DNA of 64,000 nt from Utricularia gibba (taxonomy: Eukaryota > Streptophyta > Magnoliopsida > Lamiales > Lentibulariaceae). The DNA lies in the NCBI GenBank assembly GCA_002189035.1, contig NEEC01000011.1, forward strand, positions 1,426,001 to 1,490,000. The letters are read 5' to 3'. This document shows positions 61,301-64,000 of the stretch, one piece after another. The notes under the pieces were generated by a model. The model worked only from the letters and a program-made list of their open reading frames with translations. It was not told the DNA's origin and did no database searches. Every line of letters starts with the position of its first letter. Positions within the stretch are counted from its first letter, which is position 1. The translations under genes were made by a program, and so were the position numbers.

Positions 61301-61889
61301 GGGATACTATTTATATTATTAATAGTTTGTTTTTCATGTAGATTAGAGAATTTATCATTACATAAATGTTGGATGATGTTTTTAATTGTGTTTTAATTTA
61401 TATTTATGTTAATATTGAACTTTAGTTATATGTGACTATTGATATTTGAGTATTTCTTCAAGATTGGAACTTAACATCAATTGTTTTTTCTAAGTATAAC
61501 ATTAGCTTTACTTAAAATAATAGCTCAAGATTTGAATAAACACACTTAGAGAATTAAGAGAAAATAAGGAATGCTAATGTTAATGCATTCATCCAATAGA
61601 ATTATATGAACTTACATTTCATGATTGATGAAAGATATTGAGATTCATAGTAACACATATAGAGATTTGAGAAAATGCAAAGTCATTTTTAATGTGTTCA
61701 CTCTCATGAAATTTTAATAGTTTATATCTCATATTGATGAAAGACATTGGGATTCGAACTAACATACATAGACATTTGAGAAAACAGAAAGTTTTCTTCT
61801 TTATAATCACACATGTAGATTGAAAATACCCGCATCTCTTTTTTTTTCAATAATGTTTTTCTTTAACAATATATCATTTCATGACTCTT
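58366..61889. other. TRM promoter side and long AT-rich region
   Basis: 58366-59060 has mixed composition and probably includes the 5' UTR and promoter of the TRM-like gene. 59060-61890 is AT-rich intergenic DNA with no recognisable gene; short ORFs have no features. Confidence 0.35.
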
Positions 61890-62960
61890 CCAATAATGAT
61901 GAGAAGAGTAAAGAAACTTGACAACATACAAAGTTAATCAATACCCAAATAGCTCAATTAAAGCTTCTTAGAGATTATCATGAGTGTTTCCTTGTGAAAC
62001 AACCAATGTTTCTATCAATGTTTAATGACTACGATGTTTGCATATATAATGATTTGCGTATACATAGTTGTGTGTTTCTATAATTTTGTAAGATGTATAA
62101 GGATAAATATGGGCTATCCAAAAGGAAATTTTGTTTTTCTATAAGAATTGGTTGCTATTTTCCTAAGAAGGGTGGACAAAGGAGAAGGTTACTCTAATTT
62201 ATAAGAGTTCTTTAGTCGTGAGAAAAATACTATTTATATTGTTTTCTGCAATGTCTTAAAAGCAGTTAATCTTATAGCAGTGGAGTGGATTATGCCAAAA
62301 TATAATAACACACAAATTCATTCTTTTTTCATAAAAGAACCTATGCATTCTTATTTAAGTAATTGTATTTGTGTCATAGATGGAACTCATATTAAAGCAT
62401 GTGTTCATGAAGCTCAAAGGGTCCGATACATTGGTTGTAAGTGTTATCTTACCCAAAACATACTTTTTGTTTGTGATTTAGAAATGTATTTCACTTATAT
62501 TATAACTAGTAGTGAAGGAATAATTTATGATAGTAGAATTCCTATAGATTATATTAATCAAGAGTGTCTTTACTTTCCAGCAATACCCCCAACTAAATAT
62601 TATGTGGATAGAGTAAGAAATCGATTTTTAACCACAACATACATGGTAGATGTTGGATTTGCAAAGACCATTGGATTTATGATACCTTATTATTGTGAAT
62701 GATATCACACACCAGATTTTCAACTCAGAGCAATTAAAGGATACAAAAATCCACGATAGTACTTCAACTCCAGACATTCTTCACTTCGAATTGAGAGATC
62801 ATTTGAAGTATGAAAGAACAGATTCCATTTAGTGTGCAAAAAAATATGAAATTTAAGCATCAAGTGAGGATAGTAATTTGCTATGTCATGTGAATGCTTT
62901 TTGTGATTCTATTACGAATCAATTGTCGGCTACTTATCAAAGAAGAATGTGATGTAATGC
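61890..62960 (+). pseudogene. PIF/Harbinger transposase remnant (HARBI1-like DDE domain)
   Basis: The longest open part, 62280-62702, encodes CICVIDGTHIKACVHEAQRV, CKCYLTQNILFVCDLEMYFT, then IIYDSRIP and TKYYVDRVRNRF...MVDVGFAK. The IDGTHI, TQN-L--CD and DSR motifs are the Harbinger-type DDE nuclease core. After the TGA at 62700, in-frame text resembling YHTPDFQLRA and SRHSSLRIERSFEV continues, interrupted by further stops. Upstream text from about 61960 (CLVKQPMFLSMFNDY-like) may be the N-terminal part. Terminal inverted repeats and a 3-bp target duplication were not found. Dead copy. Confidence 0.75.
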
Positions 62961-63239
62961 CTTTAATTTTAGATTTTTCACTATTATATACTTTGATTTG
63001 ATGCTTTATTTAAAAATTATTTACAGTTAACGTGTATTAATATAACAAAATAAAGTATTATAATAATAAAGGGTATACAGTGAACTTAAAATTATAAAGG
63101 TAATTATTTATAATTTACTTCAACAATATAAGTTCTACATATTACTAATTTTAAATAGATTACTTCTATTTATTCTATATCTAATTATACAATAATTTCT
63201 ATTTGTCAATTAAGAAAAAATTATAGATTAAATTCATAG
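62961..63239. other. AT-rich spacer
   Basis: Short AT-rich stretch between the transposase remnant and the second LTR copy. Nothing recognised. Confidence 0.3.
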
Positions 63240-63244
63240 ACTAC

Positions 63245-64000
63245 TGATGGTAATTCTACAAGTGCACAGAAACCGTCGAAATAATAAAATAAGATCATAT
63301 CCACAGGAAATTGTTATTGAAATATTCTTTTCAAAACAAAGAGTAAAAAAGATTGGAAACAAAAGAAAGATTGGTTTTTGAAGACAATAAGAAAAGTGAC
63401 CTTGGATCTAAAATCCACCTTACTTGAAACTTGCCCTTGCGTGTGTGCAAACCTTGAAAACTGACCTGCTTGCGCAAGATTTGGGGGTGTTATACTAAAG
63501 TAGTGCTACTCGTTGACCGTTATAGCACCGTCCCTTGTTTTGTAGGATTATGCAATCAACCACGCCACCAGAGCCATTTCACCTCTTGTGATAACCCATG
63601 TTTTCCCCATACCCAAATCTAACCCCTACACCTCATACCTCGCAGACAGATTAGACAGAATGTGTCTTACCAATAATGTCCGATTGAGCCCTTCTCCTTA
63701 GGTGCTTGAGGCCAATCTTTGATTCTCCCACACTCCCTTAGGGTTATATGGTACTAAAAATCACGTTGGTAAAGAAAACGTGTGAAAAACAGAATCAGAC
63801 CTCAAATTAAATGCTGAAAAACATAGTAAGAAAGTCACGCGCGCAGCACTTGCGCAAGCAAGGCTTCACAGCAGATCCTCAGCCGCAAGAGCTCACACGC
63901 GAATGCTTGACTCTAAACAACAAAAGTTGATGAAAAATGAAGGGAAAGGAATCCAAAGCATGCTAGACTCGACTCTAAACCCTAGATTGACTCTCTGGTC
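63245..64000 (+). mobile_element. Second copy of the solo-LTR family, truncated by the window edge
   Basis: Starts TGATGGTAATTCTACAAGTG and matches 17523 onward in the same orientation along its whole visible length, with scattered differences. It includes ACCGTCGAAATAATAAAATA and CCTTGCGTGTGTGCAAACCT. The bases before it (63240-63244, ACTAC) would be the target duplication; the right end lies outside the window. Whether it is a solo LTR or part of a fuller element cannot be seen. Confidence 0.75.

Overview
This window is nuclear DNA from a flowering plant. About fifteen widely spaced genes carry GT-AG introns, and AT-rich intergenic DNA holds retrotransposon and DNA-transposon debris. The proteins are typical of angiosperms: plastid threonine synthase, IQD, DUF868, a jacalin lectin, an FVE/MSI4-type WD40 protein, CYP94B, SRC2-like C2 protein, ATL RING-H2 and TRM. 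The species cannot be named from the sequence alone. Layout, left to right. 1-0.85 kb: an internally deleted Ty1/copia element on the minus strand. 2.7-4.2 kb: intronless threonine synthase (+). 5.6-7.0 kb: IQD calmodulin-binding protein (+). 8.4-9.4 kb: DUF868 protein (+). 10.6-11.4 kb: jacalin-related lectin (+), convergent with the 15-exon FVE/MSI4-like gene (-, 11.7-15.2 kb). 15.3-21.6 kb: a repeat-rich block holding a minisatellite, a solo LTR with an exact 5-bp target-site duplication, and retroelement remnants. 22.0-24.8 kb: casein kinase 1 (+), complete except for a one-base deletion in exon 4. 27.0-28.3 kb: N-myristoyltransferase (+), whose 3' flank is duplicated about 0.9 kb downstream. 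30.4-33.4 kb: a tiny membrane protein (-), a broken TAF9 copy (+) and a DUF1677 gene (-). 36.3-38.7 kb: guanosine deaminase (+) with an in-frame triplicated 60-nt exon. 39.1-40.6 kb: CYP94B-type P450 (+). 43.0-43.8 kb: SRC2-like C2 protein (+). 44.6-46.7 kb: an unassigned, probably plastid protein (+). 47.1-48.1 kb: ATL-type E3 ligase (-). 48.9-51.1 kb: a non-autonomous MULE-like transposon carrying an internal palindromic tandem array. 51.4-51.8 kb: an inverted duplication of an ORF. 52.3-53.8 kb: exosome subunit RRP42 (-). 55.0-58.4 kb: TRM/LONGIFOLIA-like protein (-). 61.9-62.9 kb: a dead PIF/Harbinger transposase. 63.2 kb to the end: a second copy of the solo-LTR family, cut by the window edge. 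The genes are independent and form no operon or obvious cluster. The most unusual features are the triplicated exon in guanosine deaminase, the MULE-like element with its palindromic array, the head-to-head duplicated small ORF beside it, and the single-base lesion in an otherwise intact kinase. Exon boundaries were derived by hand from splice signals, reading-frame continuity and protein-family similarity. Every spliced model closes in frame except the kinase.
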